Below are positions 26,415 through 34,031 of a stretch of 64,000 bases of DNA, piece after piece. The translations under genes were made by a program, and so were the position numbers. The notes beneath the pieces were generated by a model. The model was not told the DNA's origin. It saw only the letters and a list, made by a program, of their open reading frames with translations, and ran no database searches. How positions within the stretch are numbered: position 1 is the first letter of the stretch; each line of letters starts with the position of its first letter. The stretch comes from Chryseobacterium sp. JM1 (GTDB lineage Bacteria > Bacteroidota > Bacteroidia > Flavobacteriales > Weeksellaceae), in NCBI RefSeq assembly GCF_000737715.1, contig NZ_JPRN01000012.1, positions 62,001 to 126,000 of the forward strand, written 5' to 3'.

Positions 26415-26455
26415 TCAAAAATTAATTTTTTACCCCAAATTATTAAACTTTAGCT

Positions 26456-26830
26456 ATGAAAAAACTCTTATTATTACCGTTAATCGCCGTAATATGTCTT
26501 ATTTCCTGTACCAGTGAAGGAACTGCTGTCAATACGGTACAAAACATGAAGACTCCACAAATGGAGAACTTCGATAAAGCTTTCAAAAGCCTTAACGACC
26601 CACAAAACAGACCTACTGATGAGGAAAAAAGCAGAAACACTTCTGAACTGAGCGACAGAAGAAAGGCTCTTCTTGTTCCTGCATCCAAGGAGCTGATCCT
26701 TTCTTCCGGCGTTACAGAAGCTGAACTCACAAGAAAAACCGGTGGCGATATGAGCCAGATTATTGTGTGGGCTACCAACATCTATATGCAGAAAAGTGAC
26801 GAGATCCGTAAGAACTTAAAATCTGAATAA
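26456..26830 (+). CDS. Array lipoprotein L1
   Basis: 124 residues. Type II signal with lipobox LISC at residues 15-18 (mature C-T-S-E). The mature part is charged and probably helical: VNTVQNMKTPQMENFDKAF, then NDPQNRPTDEEKSRNTSEL, then DRRKALLVPASKELIL, ending QKSDEIRKNLKSE. It is the most divergent of six copies (L1-L6), for instance NDP where the others have GDP and VQN for VET. It does not resemble any named family I know. S1 follows after 3 nt, implying translational coupling. The array starts here, downstream of a possible promoter. Presumed membrane-anchored in the envelope; which membrane face cannot be decided, as no acidic surface-export signal is evident after the Cys. Confidence 0.88.
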   Translation: MKKLLLLPLIAVICLISCTSEGTAVNTVQNMKTPQMENFDKAFKSLNDPQNRPTDEEKSRNTSELSDRRKALLVPASKELILSSGVTEAELTRKTGGDMSQIIVWATNIYMQKSDEIRKNLKSE

Positions 26831-26833
26831 CAG

Positions 26834-27376
26834 ATGAAAAAGGTTTTACTGCTACTCGGCATATGCTCCGTTTCTTCGGCATATGCTCAGGGAGGAATGC
26901 TGATCATTCAGAATTTCACCACCAACTACGATTTCCGTGGAGCTATTTTTGCCAGTAACAATGCAGGAGGCTGTTATCCAATTGTCGCCAACCAAAATCC
27001 TGATGCGATCGTTGTACCGGCAGGAGCCACTGCAAAATATGAAAATTACAGAGACCAGTATTCTTCCTCCGCCTTTCCGGTTACTTCCTGGAATGTTAAT
27101 TTTGGTCCAGGATCTACCGTCTTACCAAGGCTATGGAGCCATCCCAGTCTGATGCCTGGTGGTGTGATTTCCAATAACACCAAATGGTCGATGTCCAAAT
27201 TCCAGATGTTTCACGCCGGAACTTCTGTCCCTGAAACCTACTTTAACGGAAATATCGGGGAAACAGTCGCTGCGTGTAATACTGTTCCCGATGTGATCAA
27301 CACAGCCTGGGGAAATGCCAAGTGGTTCACCATCACAGCAGGCACAGATGTTTACACCTATCTAGTCATTCAATAA
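26834..27376 (+). CDS. Array secreted protein S1
   Basis: 180 residues. Sec signal MKKVLLLLGICSVSSAYA, mature start QGGMLIIQNFTTNYDFRG. Family hallmarks: GGCYPIVANQNP with conserved Cys-1, IVVPAGAT, ENYRDQYSSS, WSHPSLMPGGVISNNTKW, Cys-2 in VAACNTV, and the C-terminal block AKWFTITAGTDVYTYLVIQ. Predicted beta-rich. The two mature cysteines probably form a disulfide in the periplasm or outside. No T9SS C-terminal domain and no membrane segment. Compared with S3-S8 it has an altered C-terminus (VIQ instead of QLY/QIY). It lies 3 nt after L1 and about 20 nt before T1. Function unknown. Confidence 0.85.
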   Translation: MKKVLLLLGICSVSSAYAQGGMLIIQNFTTNYDFRGAIFASNNAGGCYPIVANQNPDAIVVPAGATAKYENYRDQYSSSAFPVTSWNVNFGPGSTVLPRLWSHPSLMPGGVISNNTKWSMSKFQMFHAGTSVPETYFNGNIGETVAACNTVPDVINTAWGNAKWFTITAGTDVYTYLVIQ

Positions 27377-27396
27377 ATCATTTACCTTATATCACT

Positions 27397-27927
27397 ATGA
27401 AAAAGATACCATTACTTTTATCCGCTCTGGCAGGTTTTCTTGCTTTTGCGCAAACTTCTCCTCTCGTTATTCAAAACTACAGTGCCTATAATGCAGAAGG
27501 CAGACTTCGTACGAGCTCAATAAATCCATCGGGCCCTTATATGTATGCAGCCCCTAATATTCCTTACGGATCATTCACGATACCTGCAGGAGGGTTTACC
27601 CAGTACGATAAATTCAGCACAGCCGGGACAGCTCCTTATGGGATCACATTATGGTATGTTGGAGACCCTACGAATCCAGCGAATAATGGAACGTATGCGT
27701 ATAATCATCCTTTTATTGCTGCTGTAATGGATCCTACCAATGTATGGGCGGGATTTGATTTCATTCTTAAGGATCCTGTAACCCAAAACGGAGTAGATCA
27801 GTTCCGGATGGGAGATCCTGCCGTAGACCCTTGGTTCGTGAGTACAGCAACCGGAACTTTTTCAAGTGCCGACTGGTTCACCATCACTACGCCTAGCGGC
27901 CCAACCACTTATCTGCAGATCTTTTAA
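27397..27927 (+). CDS. Array secreted protein T1
   Basis: 176 residues from ATG 27397 (an upstream in-frame start at 27322 lies inside S1 and lacks a signal peptide). Signal MKKIPLLLSALAGFLAFA; mature QTSPLVIQNYSAYNAEGRLR. T-type features: GPYMYAAPNIPYGSFTIPAG, a central YAYNHPFIAAVMDPTNVWAG, a GDP motif (RMGDPAVDP) and the end SADWFTITTPSGPTTYLQIF. It shares with S proteins the N-terminal LVIxNYS strand and the C-terminal WFTIT...TYLQI block, so S and T are distant paralogues, but T1 has no cysteine. A hairpin at 27980-27999 follows before L2. Confidence 0.85.
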   Translation: MKKIPLLLSALAGFLAFAQTSPLVIQNYSAYNAEGRLRTSSINPSGPYMYAAPNIPYGSFTIPAGGFTQYDKFSTAGTAPYGITLWYVGDPTNPANNGTYAYNHPFIAAVMDPTNVWAGFDFILKDPVTQNGVDQFRMGDPAVDPWFVSTATGTFSSADWFTITTPSGPTTYLQIF

Positions 27928-27979
27928 ATAACCGGTAGCTGTTCTGCAGCTGCCTGTTTTATTGAAAGCCATTGATCCG

Positions 27980-27999
27980 GAAAGCAGCTTTTTGCTTTC
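27980..27999 (+). terminator. Hairpin between T1 and L2
   Basis: GAAAGCA / TGCTTTC stem in the 134-bp gap between T1 and L2, the largest gap inside the array. There is no T-run, so it may be an mRNA processing or attenuation hairpin. Confidence 0.35.
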
Positions 28000-28061
28000 T
28001 CAGGAAGATCTATGCTTAAACTTTACTAACCTTTTAAAACTTATTCTAATATAATTTAATC

Positions 28062-28439
28062 ATGAAAAAATTCTTTTTATCGGCTGCCATAGCCGTTTTA
28101 ACCTTAGTATCATGCAGCAATGAAGGCGCTGCTGTAAACACTGTGGAAACTATGAAAACGCCACAGATGGAAAAATTTGACAAAGCTTTTAAAAGCCTTG
28201 GAGATCCGCAGAACAGACCTACCGAAGAGGAGAAAAAAAGAAATACTTCGGAGCTGAGTGACAGAAGAAAAGCACTTCTTGTTCCGGCTTCCAAAGAGCT
28301 GATTCTTTCTATAGGTGTTACAGAAAACGAATTGACGAGAAAAACAGGTGGAGATATGAGCCAGATCATCGTTTGGGCTACTCAGATTTATATGCAGAAA
28401 AGTGATGAAATACGCAGAAACTTAAAATCTGAGAAATAA
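28062..28439 (+). CDS. Array lipoprotein L2
   Basis: 125 residues. Lipobox LVSC, mature C-S-N-E-G. Core VNTVETMKTPQMEKFDKAF, GDPQNRPTEEEKKRNTSELS and DRRKALLVPASKELILS are identical or nearly so to the other copies; distinctive residues are SIGVTENEL and the end RRNLKSEK. S2 begins 3 nt after the stop. The long gap before it (134 bp) makes this a possible start of a second transcription unit. Function unknown; the invariance against the divergence of its S neighbour suggests the lipoprotein contacts a constant partner. Confidence 0.9.
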   Translation: MKKFFLSAAIAVLTLVSCSNEGAAVNTVETMKTPQMEKFDKAFKSLGDPQNRPTEEEKKRNTSELSDRRKALLVPASKELILSIGVTENELTRKTGGDMSQIIVWATQIYMQKSDEIRRNLKSEK

Positions 28440-28442
28440 ATT

Positions 28443-28946
28443 ATGAAAAAGCTTTTAACCATTTTGGGATTCATGTCCATATCCTTTGCTTATGCGCAGG
28501 GAGGTCCCATTATCATTAATAATTATACTGGTGCTGATTTTCATACCAGAATTACTGCAGCGAATCTTACTACACCGGGATGTTATTTTTATGCAGCCTT
28601 AGACAATCCTGAACTTGTGATTCCCAGTGGAGGTATGGTGAGCTATAATAGTTTCAATATTCCGGGTACGATTTGGAAGGTTTCTACATCATCTTCGGGT
28701 GCCACGCCAAGACCGGGAAGTCATCCGAGTCTAATGTTAGGAGGCGTGATCTCAAGCAATACCAAATGGGTGATGTCTCAATTCCAGTTTTACCAGTCCG
28801 GAACAGCTTTAACATCGGGAGGCGTAGGTGATCCGGCTTATACCTGCAACCCTGTTCCCGGTTATATGTTTACTCCGGAAGGATCTGTAGAATGGTTTAC
28901 CATCACGAGTGGCGGAACAACCTACACTTATCTTCAGGCACTTTAA
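28443..28946 (+). CDS. Array secreted protein S2
   Basis: 167 residues, the shortest S member. Signal MKKLLTILGFMSISFAYA; mature QGGPIIINNYTGADFHTRIT. Cys-1 lies in TPGCYFYAALDNP (GCYF rather than GCYP) and Cys-2 in PAYTCNPVPG. The SHPSLMLGGVISSNTKW block and SVEWFTITSGGTTYTYLQAL ending are kept, but the YRDQYSSSLYP segment present in the others is reduced to NIPGTIW. It lies 3 nt after L2 and 35 nt before T2. Function unknown. Confidence 0.85.
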   Translation: MKKLLTILGFMSISFAYAQGGPIIINNYTGADFHTRITAANLTTPGCYFYAALDNPELVIPSGGMVSYNSFNIPGTIWKVSTSSSGATPRPGSHPSLMLGGVISSNTKWVMSQFQFYQSGTALTSGGVGDPAYTCNPVPGYMFTPEGSVEWFTITSGGTTYTYLQAL

Positions 28947-28981
28947 AATTGATAAACACTAACTATTAAACGAATGACAAT

Positions 28982-29527
28982 ATGAAAAAACTAAGCATTA
29001 TTCTGGGTATTCTGGCGGGAATGGGTATTTCAGCCCAGTCTTCCACACTGGTTATCAATAATTACAGCGCTTATGATGCTGCGGGAAGGTTTATGACTGT
29101 GGGTTCCTTAGGTTCTGGATCGTCACAGCCTTATATGTATGCTCTTCCTAATGCACCTTATAGTGTATACACGATTCCGGCAGGAGGCTACACCAAGTAT
29201 GATAAATTTGATAATACAGGCGGAGCAAATCCTATCCCGATTCCCGGATGGTTTTATATTGATCCGCTGAACAGTGCCAATACAGGAAATTACGCCTACA
29301 ATCACCCTATTATTACAGCCGTAACTCCTATCGACGAATGGATGGGATTTGCTTTCAACCTTACGGACAGCACAGGATATTCCTATGACAGCTTTGAGGT
29401 AGGAGATCCTGTACTTTCAGGAGGTTTTCTGCAATCTACTCAAAACGGGCCCAACACCAGCTCTTCTGCGGACTGGTTTACGATTACCTCATCCGGAAGC
29501 CAGATCACTTATTTCCAGATTTATTAA
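28982..29527 (+). CDS. Array secreted protein T2
   Basis: 181 residues. Signal MKKLSIILGILAGMGISA, mature QSSTLVINNYSAYDAAGRFM. T hallmarks: QPYMYALPNAPYSVYTIPAG, YKYDKFD-like segment, NYAYNHPIITAVTPIDEWMG, FEVGDPVLSGG, and SADWFTITSSGSQITYFQIY at the C-terminus. No cysteine in the mature protein. Clearly orthologous in layout to T1 and T3, with many substitutions between blocks. Gap of about 60 bp to L3. Confidence 0.85.
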   Translation: MKKLSIILGILAGMGISAQSSTLVINNYSAYDAAGRFMTVGSLGSGSSQPYMYALPNAPYSVYTIPAGGYTKYDKFDNTGGANPIPIPGWFYIDPLNSANTGNYAYNHPIITAVTPIDEWMGFAFNLTDSTGYSYDSFEVGDPVLSGGFLQSTQNGPNTSSSADWFTITSSGSQITYFQIY

Positions 29528-29586
29528 TCATCATTATATCCATAACCTTAACTCAATAAAACTGATCATTTTTAAACAATCTAACT

Positions 29587-29964
29587 ATGAAAAAATACTT
29601 TTTATCAGCTGTAATAGCTGTTTTAGCCTTAGCATCATGTAACAATGAAAGCGCTTCTGTGAATACTGTGGAAACTATGAAAACGCCGCAGATGGAAAAA
29701 TTTGATAAGGCGTTTAAAAGCCTCGGAGATCCTCAGAACAGACCTACGGAAGAGGAGAAAAAAAGAAATACGTCTGAACTGAGTGACAGAAGAAAGGCGC
29801 TTCTTGTTCCGGCATCGAAAGAACTGATTATTTCCAGCGGCGTTACAGAAGCCGAGCTTTCCAGAAAAACAGGAGGTGATATGAGCCAGATTATCGTTTG
29901 GGCTACCCAGATCTATATGCAGAAAAGTGATGAAATCCGTAAGAATATTAAATCTGATAAATAA
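29587..29964 (+). CDS. Array lipoprotein L3
   Basis: 125 residues. Lipobox LASC, mature C-N-N-E. The sequence differs from L4 at only five positions by direct comparison (one in the signal, three just after the lipidated Cys in ESASV versus EGSAV, and SRKT versus TRKT). The DNA around the start (ATGAAAAAATACTTTTTATC) is also close to that of L4 and L5, which suggests recent duplication or gene conversion. S3 follows after 8 nt. Confidence 0.9.
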   Translation: MKKYFLSAVIAVLALASCNNESASVNTVETMKTPQMEKFDKAFKSLGDPQNRPTEEEKKRNTSELSDRRKALLVPASKELIISSGVTEAELSRKTGGDMSQIIVWATQIYMQKSDEIRKNIKSDK

Positions 29965-29972
29965 TTCCTGCC

Positions 29973-30530
29973 ATGAAAAAAATAGTAATCCTACTTGGAA
30001 TCACAATGGCTTCTCTGGCTTATTCTCAGGGCGGAACCATGATCGTGAATAACTATACTCCATATGAATACCGCGGAGGTATAATCGCCAATAACTTTGC
30101 AGGGGGATGCTACCCTGTCATTGGGACTACCGACACAGTTATTGTTCCTCCGAACTCGCATACCGGCAATGGCAATGCTCTGATATACTCCAATTACAGG
30201 GATCAGTTTACCTCATCGCTGTATCCGATGCCGAACTGGACGGTGAGTCTCTCATCCACCAACAGCAATGTGAGACCCTGGAACTTCGGGAGCTTAATAC
30301 CGGGAGGAGCCATTTCCAATAATACAAAATGGTCCGCTTCCAAGTTTGCCATGTATGATCCGGTAACCAATCTTTATATCCCGGAATTCAGTACTACGGT
30401 GAGCCTTGCAGGAAACTCGTGCTACATGGCACCGGACTTTTATGCCACTCCGAACGGAGCCAACAGTGCGGAGATCTTCACTATCACGACCGGTACAGGC
30501 CTGGTTGAAACCTACCTACAGCTTTATTAA
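29973..30530 (+). CDS. Array secreted protein S3
   Basis: 185 residues. Signal MKKIVILLGITMASLAYS, mature QGGTMIVNNYTPYEYRGGII. Cys-1 in AGGCYPVIG, Cys-2 in LAGNSCYMAPDF. Blocks VIVPPNSHTGNGNALIYSNY, RDQFTSSLYPMPNW, GSLIPGGAISNNTKW and GANSAEIFTITTGTG are kept, ending VETYLQLY. It belongs to the central subgroup S3-S5 with the NSAEIFTI C-terminal variant. L3 precedes it by 8 nt and L4 follows after 35 nt. Confidence 0.88.
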   Translation: MKKIVILLGITMASLAYSQGGTMIVNNYTPYEYRGGIIANNFAGGCYPVIGTTDTVIVPPNSHTGNGNALIYSNYRDQFTSSLYPMPNWTVSLSSTNSNVRPWNFGSLIPGGAISNNTKWSASKFAMYDPVTNLYIPEFSTTVSLAGNSCYMAPDFYATPNGANSAEIFTITTGTGLVETYLQLY

Positions 30531-30565
30531 AACCTCATATAATTAATCATCTTAAAAATTGAACT

Positions 30566-30943
30566 ATGAAAAAATATTTTTTATCCGCTGTAATAGCTGT
30601 TTTAACCTTAGCATCATGTAACAATGAAGGCTCTGCCGTAAATACTGTGGAAACCATGAAAACGCCACAGATGGAAAAATTTGACAAAGCTTTTAAAAGC
30701 CTTGGAGATCCTCAGAACAGACCTACGGAAGAGGAGAAAAAAAGAAATACGTCTGAACTGAGCGACAGAAGGAAAGCACTTTTGGTTCCGGCATCGAAAG
30801 AACTGATTATTTCCAGCGGCGTTACAGAAGCTGAACTGACGAGAAAAACAGGTGGTGACATGAGCCAGATCATCGTTTGGGCTACCCAAATCTATATGCA
30901 GAAGAGCGATGAAATCAGAAAGAATATTAAATCCGATAAATAA
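30566..30943 (+). CDS. Array lipoprotein L4
   Basis: 125 residues, lipobox LASC, mature C-N-N-E-G. From VNTVET to the end it differs from L5 at one residue (ISSG versus ISTG), besides L5 lacking the final DK. It carries the standard blocks MKTPQMEKFDKAF, TEEEKKRNTSELSDRRKAL and GGDMSQIIVWATQIYMQKSD. It is followed 8 nt later by S4. Presumed envelope lipoprotein; function unknown. Confidence 0.9.
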   Translation: MKKYFLSAVIAVLTLASCNNEGSAVNTVETMKTPQMEKFDKAFKSLGDPQNRPTEEEKKRNTSELSDRRKALLVPASKELIISSGVTEAELTRKTGGDMSQIIVWATQIYMQKSDEIRKNIKSDK

Positions 30944-30951
30944 GTATCATT

Positions 30952-31515
30952 ATGAAAAAAATATTGACGATTCTGGGAATCACAGTGGCTTCTTTTGTGT
31001 ATTCACAGGGAGGAACGCTTATTGTGAACAACTATACTCCCTATGATTTTTATGGAGCCATCATTGCAAACAATTTCGCGGGTGGATGTTATCCTATGGT
31101 AAGCCCGAACACCCCTAACAGCATGATCACCGTTCCTGCCAATGCCAATATGGGTACGGGAACCGAGCTGAGGTATGACAATTACAGAGATCAATACTCC
31201 TCATCCCTGTACCCTATATACGAATGGAATGTAAATCTCTCGCCCACCAACGGGCAGCCACGGATATGGAGCCACCCTGCCATAATGCCAGGTTCTATTG
31301 TTGCTCTCAACACAAGATGGGCTTCTACAAAGTTTCAAATGCGTTTTGCAGGTACTACATCGAATGTTCCTGAGTTCAATGCCAATTTAAGTTTGTCAGG
31401 AAATCCATGTAATTCTGCTGATGACTTTTTTAACACGATATCCGGAGCTAACAGTGCGGATATGTTTACGATATCGAGCGGAGGAATCAATTATACTTAT
31501 ATCCAACTTTATTAA
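30952..31515 (+). CDS. Array secreted protein S4
   Basis: 187 residues. Signal MKKILTILGITVASFVYS, mature QGGTLIVNNYTPYDFYGAII. Cys-1 in AGGCYPMVSPNTP, Cys-2 in SGNPCNSADDF. Family blocks ITVPANANMGTGTELRYDNY, RDQYSSSLYPIYEW, WSHPAIMPGSIVALNTRW and GANSADMFTISSGG; ends INYTYIQLY. Compared with siblings, PGGVISNNT is changed to PGSIVALNT. L5 starts 8 nt after its stop, so L4-S4-L5-S5 are tightly packed. Confidence 0.88.
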   Translation: MKKILTILGITVASFVYSQGGTLIVNNYTPYDFYGAIIANNFAGGCYPMVSPNTPNSMITVPANANMGTGTELRYDNYRDQYSSSLYPIYEWNVNLSPTNGQPRIWSHPAIMPGSIVALNTRWASTKFQMRFAGTTSNVPEFNANLSLSGNPCNSADDFFNTISGANSADMFTISSGGINYTYIQLY

Positions 31516-31523
31516 TATTAATT

Positions 31524-31895
31524 ATGAAAAAATATTTTTTATCAGCTGTAATAGCTGTTGTAACCTTAGCATCATGTAACAATGAAAGTGCTGCCGTGAA
31601 TACTGTGGAAACGATGAAAACGCCACAGATGGAGAAATTCGACAAAGCGTTTAAAAGCCTCGGAGATCCTCAGAACAGACCTACAGAAGAGGAGAAAAAA
31701 AGAAATACGTCGGAGCTGAGTGACAGAAGGAAAGCGCTTTTGGTTCCGGCATCGAAAGAACTGATTATTTCCACAGGCGTTACAGAAGCTGAACTGACGA
31801 GAAAAACAGGCGGAGACATGAGCCAGATCATCGTTTGGGCCACTCAGATTTATATGCAGAAAAGTGACGAAATCAGAAAAAACATTAAATCCTAA
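31524..31895 (+). CDS. Array lipoprotein L5
   Basis: 123 residues; lipobox LASC, mature C-N-N-E-S-A-A. Lacks the terminal Asp-Lys of L3, L4 and L6 because the stop comes two codons earlier (ENIKS-type end, KNIKS). Otherwise nearly identical to L4. It is followed by three S genes in a row (S5, S6, S7), the only place where one lipoprotein precedes more than one S-type gene. S5 starts 12 nt after the stop. Confidence 0.9.
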   Translation: MKKYFLSAVIAVVTLASCNNESAAVNTVETMKTPQMEKFDKAFKSLGDPQNRPTEEEKKRNTSELSDRRKALLVPASKELIISTGVTEAELTRKTGGDMSQIIVWATQIYMQKSDEIRKNIKS

Positions 31896-31907
31896 AATTA
31901 AATCATC

Positions 31908-32471
31908 ATGAAAAAATTACTAACTGTACTAGGCATAGCCGCTTTTTCTCTAGGGTATTCCCAGGGAGGAACTCTTATTCTGAATAACTATTCTCATTAT
32001 GATTTTTATGGGTTCATCATAGCCAACAATATTGCCGGAGGATGTTACCCTTATATCACCTCTGCCAATCCGGACATGGTGAGAGTTCCTGCGGATTCTC
32101 ATATGGGCAACGGACATGAGCTGAGATATGACAATTACAGAGACCAGTATGGTTCATCTTTGTATCCAATGGCTTCATGGCACATATCTACCTCCAGTGC
32201 ACTTGGTATCGTAAGACCCTATAATCACGGTTCTTTAGCACCCGGTGGCGTTTTTTCAAACAATACCAGATGGGCCACTACAAAATTTGTGATGTATTAT
32301 CCGGGAACAACGGACCTGGCGCCTGATGATTTTAACGGTGCCATCACTATTGCAACCAACTCATGCTATACCGCATCTAATAATCTTACTTCAACTACGG
32401 GGAACAACAGTGCGGAAATATTTACGATCTCGAGTGGAGCATCCACTACCACCTACATTCAACTTTATTAA
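31908..32471 (+). CDS. Array secreted protein S5
   Basis: 187 residues. Signal MKKLLTVLGIAAFSLGYS, mature QGGTLILNNYSHYDFYGFII. Cys-1 in AGGCYPYITSANP, Cys-2 in IATNSCYTASNN. Blocks VRVPADSHMGNGHELRYDNY, RDQYGSSLYPMASW, NHGSLAPGGVFSNNTRW and NNSAEIFTISSGAS, ending TTTYIQLY. It is highly similar to S4 in the first 60 residues and diverges in the middle. S6 follows after 12 nt. Confidence 0.88.
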   Translation: MKKLLTVLGIAAFSLGYSQGGTLILNNYSHYDFYGFIIANNIAGGCYPYITSANPDMVRVPADSHMGNGHELRYDNYRDQYGSSLYPMASWHISTSSALGIVRPYNHGSLAPGGVFSNNTRWATTKFVMYYPGTTDLAPDDFNGAITIATNSCYTASNNLTSTTGNNSAEIFTISSGASTTTYIQLY

Positions 32472-32483
32472 TCTGATTGAATT

Positions 32484-33023
32484 ATGAAAAAGATTTTAGC
32501 TATCATAGGAACAGCTGCTGCTTCTTTTGTTTATTCGCAGGGTACCATCATCATTAATAATTATTCTAAATTTGATTTTCATGGGTTTATTATTGCTGCC
32601 GGTTCTACAGCCGGATGCTATCCCCGTGTAGGAAATGATGGCGAGATCGTAGTTCCTGCAGATTCTCATATGGGGAACGGTAAGGAACTGATCTACAAAG
32701 ATTACTACGGCCAGTTTATGTCTTCTTTGTATCCTACCGCTAACTGGGCTGTCACATTAAGTCCTACCAATTCTTCCATCATGGCCTGGAATAATCCGAA
32801 TCTTTCACCCACCGGAACTATTTCAAGCACAACCCGATGGTTTGCCACTAAATTTGATATGACGGAAGCCGGAACCACTATATCCTCACCGGATTTTCGT
32901 GCCAATTTAAATCTCTCAAATCCCTGCAACCCAACTGCGTATAGTTATTACGATACTCCTTCGGGAGACAACAGTGCGGAAATTTTCACGATAGGAGCCG
33001 TCACTTATCTGCAGCTGTTTTAA
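32484..33023 (+). CDS. Array secreted protein S6
   Basis: 179 residues. Signal MKKILAIIGTAAASFVYS, mature QGTIIINNYSKFDFHGFIIA. Cys-1 in TAGCYPRVGND, Cys-2 in LSNPCNPTAYS. It keeps VVPADSHMGNGKEL and SSLYPTANW, but YRDQ is YYGQ, and WNHxSLxPGGVIS has become WNNPNLSPTGTIS. Ends NSAEIFTIGAVTYLQLF with a shortened last hairpin. No lipoprotein gene of its own; depends on L5 if pairing is functional (inference). Confidence 0.87.
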   Translation: MKKILAIIGTAAASFVYSQGTIIINNYSKFDFHGFIIAAGSTAGCYPRVGNDGEIVVPADSHMGNGKELIYKDYYGQFMSSLYPTANWAVTLSPTNSSIMAWNNPNLSPTGTISSTTRWFATKFDMTEAGTTISSPDFRANLNLSNPCNPTAYSYYDTPSGDNSAEIFTIGAVTYLQLF

Positions 33024-33059
33024 TGCAGAATTCCGAATACTTAAACTAATTATAAAATC

Positions 33060-33617
33060 ATGAAAAAGATATTCACTGTTCTTACACTATCATTACTGTC
33101 ATCTGCTTATGCACAGCACAGTCTCATGATCGTCAATAACTACTCTACGACCTTTGATTTTCAGGGAAAAATAGGGGCTCATAATTTCGCAGGCAGCTGC
33201 TATCCTTATGTAACATCGAGCACTCCGACGGCCATCACTGTTCCGGCAGATTCGCATCAGGGTAACGGTAAAGAACTGGCTTATAAAAATTTCAGAGACC
33301 AGTTTGCAAGCTCTCTTTACCCTACCACTAACTGGACACTGCAGACCACTGCCACTAACTCTTCGGTAAGATCATGGAATCATCCAAGCATAGCACCGGG
33401 CGGTGTTATTTCCGAGAATGTGAAATGGGCATCTTCCCAGTTTCAGATGTATTATGCGGGTACCTCCACTCCGGAACCTGGTTTCAGCGGACAGATCGGG
33501 GAATCTCCTGATCCGTGCACGGGTGCGCCGGGATATATTTCTACCCCATATGGAGAGGCTGAATGGTTTAACATTACGATAGCTAATGTTACCTATTCTT
33601 TTTTGCAAATTTATTAA
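33060..33617 (+). CDS. Array secreted protein S7
   Basis: 185 residues. Signal MKKIFTVLTLSLLSSAYA, mature QHSLMIVNNYSTTFDFQGKI (no Gly-Gly after Gln, unlike most copies). Cys-1 in AGSCYPYVTSSTP, Cys-2 in SPDPCTGAPGY. Blocks ITVPADSHQGNGKELAYKNF, RDQFASSLYPTTNW, NHPSIAPGGVISENVKW. The C-terminus EAEWFNITIANVTYSFLQIY belongs to the EWFTIT variant seen in S1, S2 and S8, so the array mixes two C-terminal variants. Third S gene after L5; L6 follows after 33 nt. Confidence 0.87.
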   Translation: MKKIFTVLTLSLLSSAYAQHSLMIVNNYSTTFDFQGKIGAHNFAGSCYPYVTSSTPTAITVPADSHQGNGKELAYKNFRDQFASSLYPTTNWTLQTTATNSSVRSWNHPSIAPGGVISENVKWASSQFQMYYAGTSTPEPGFSGQIGESPDPCTGAPGYISTPYGEAEWFNITIANVTYSFLQIY

Positions 33618-33650
33618 TCAAAAAAAATCTAACCTAAATTCTAATTTACT

Positions 33651-34028
33651 ATGAAAAAACTTTTTATATCAGCAGCTTTTGCCACTTTAACCTTAGTATC
33701 CTGTAATAATGAAGGGAGCGCCGTGAATACCGTAGAAAGTATGAAAACGCCCCAAATGGAAAAGTTCGACAAAGCTTTTAAAAGTTTGGGAGATCCACAA
33801 AACAGACCTACGGAAGAGGAAAAGAAAAGAAATACATCCGAACTGAGTGACAGAAGAAAAGCCCTTCTTGTTCCTGCCTCTAAAGAACTGATCATTTCCA
33901 CTGGTATTACGGAAGCTGAACTAACGAGAAAAACCGGCGGTGATATGAGCCAGATCATCGTTTGGGCTACCCAGATCTATATGCAGAAAAGCGATGAGAT
34001 CAGAAAAAACATTAAATCTGATAAATAA
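33651..34028 (+). CDS. Array lipoprotein L6
   Basis: 125 residues. Lipobox LVSC, mature C-N-N-E-G-S-A. Differs from L4 in the signal peptide (KKLFISAAFATLTLVS) and, in the mature core, at VESMKT for VETMKT and STGITEAEL for SSGVTEAEL. All charged blocks are kept. S8 follows after 3 nt, the same short spacing as L1-S1 and L2-S2. Confidence 0.9.
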   Translation: MKKLFISAAFATLTLVSCNNEGSAVNTVESMKTPQMEKFDKAFKSLGDPQNRPTEEEKKRNTSELSDRRKALLVPASKELIISTGITEAELTRKTGGDMSQIIVWATQIYMQKSDEIRKNIKSDK

Positions 34029-34031
34029 TCC

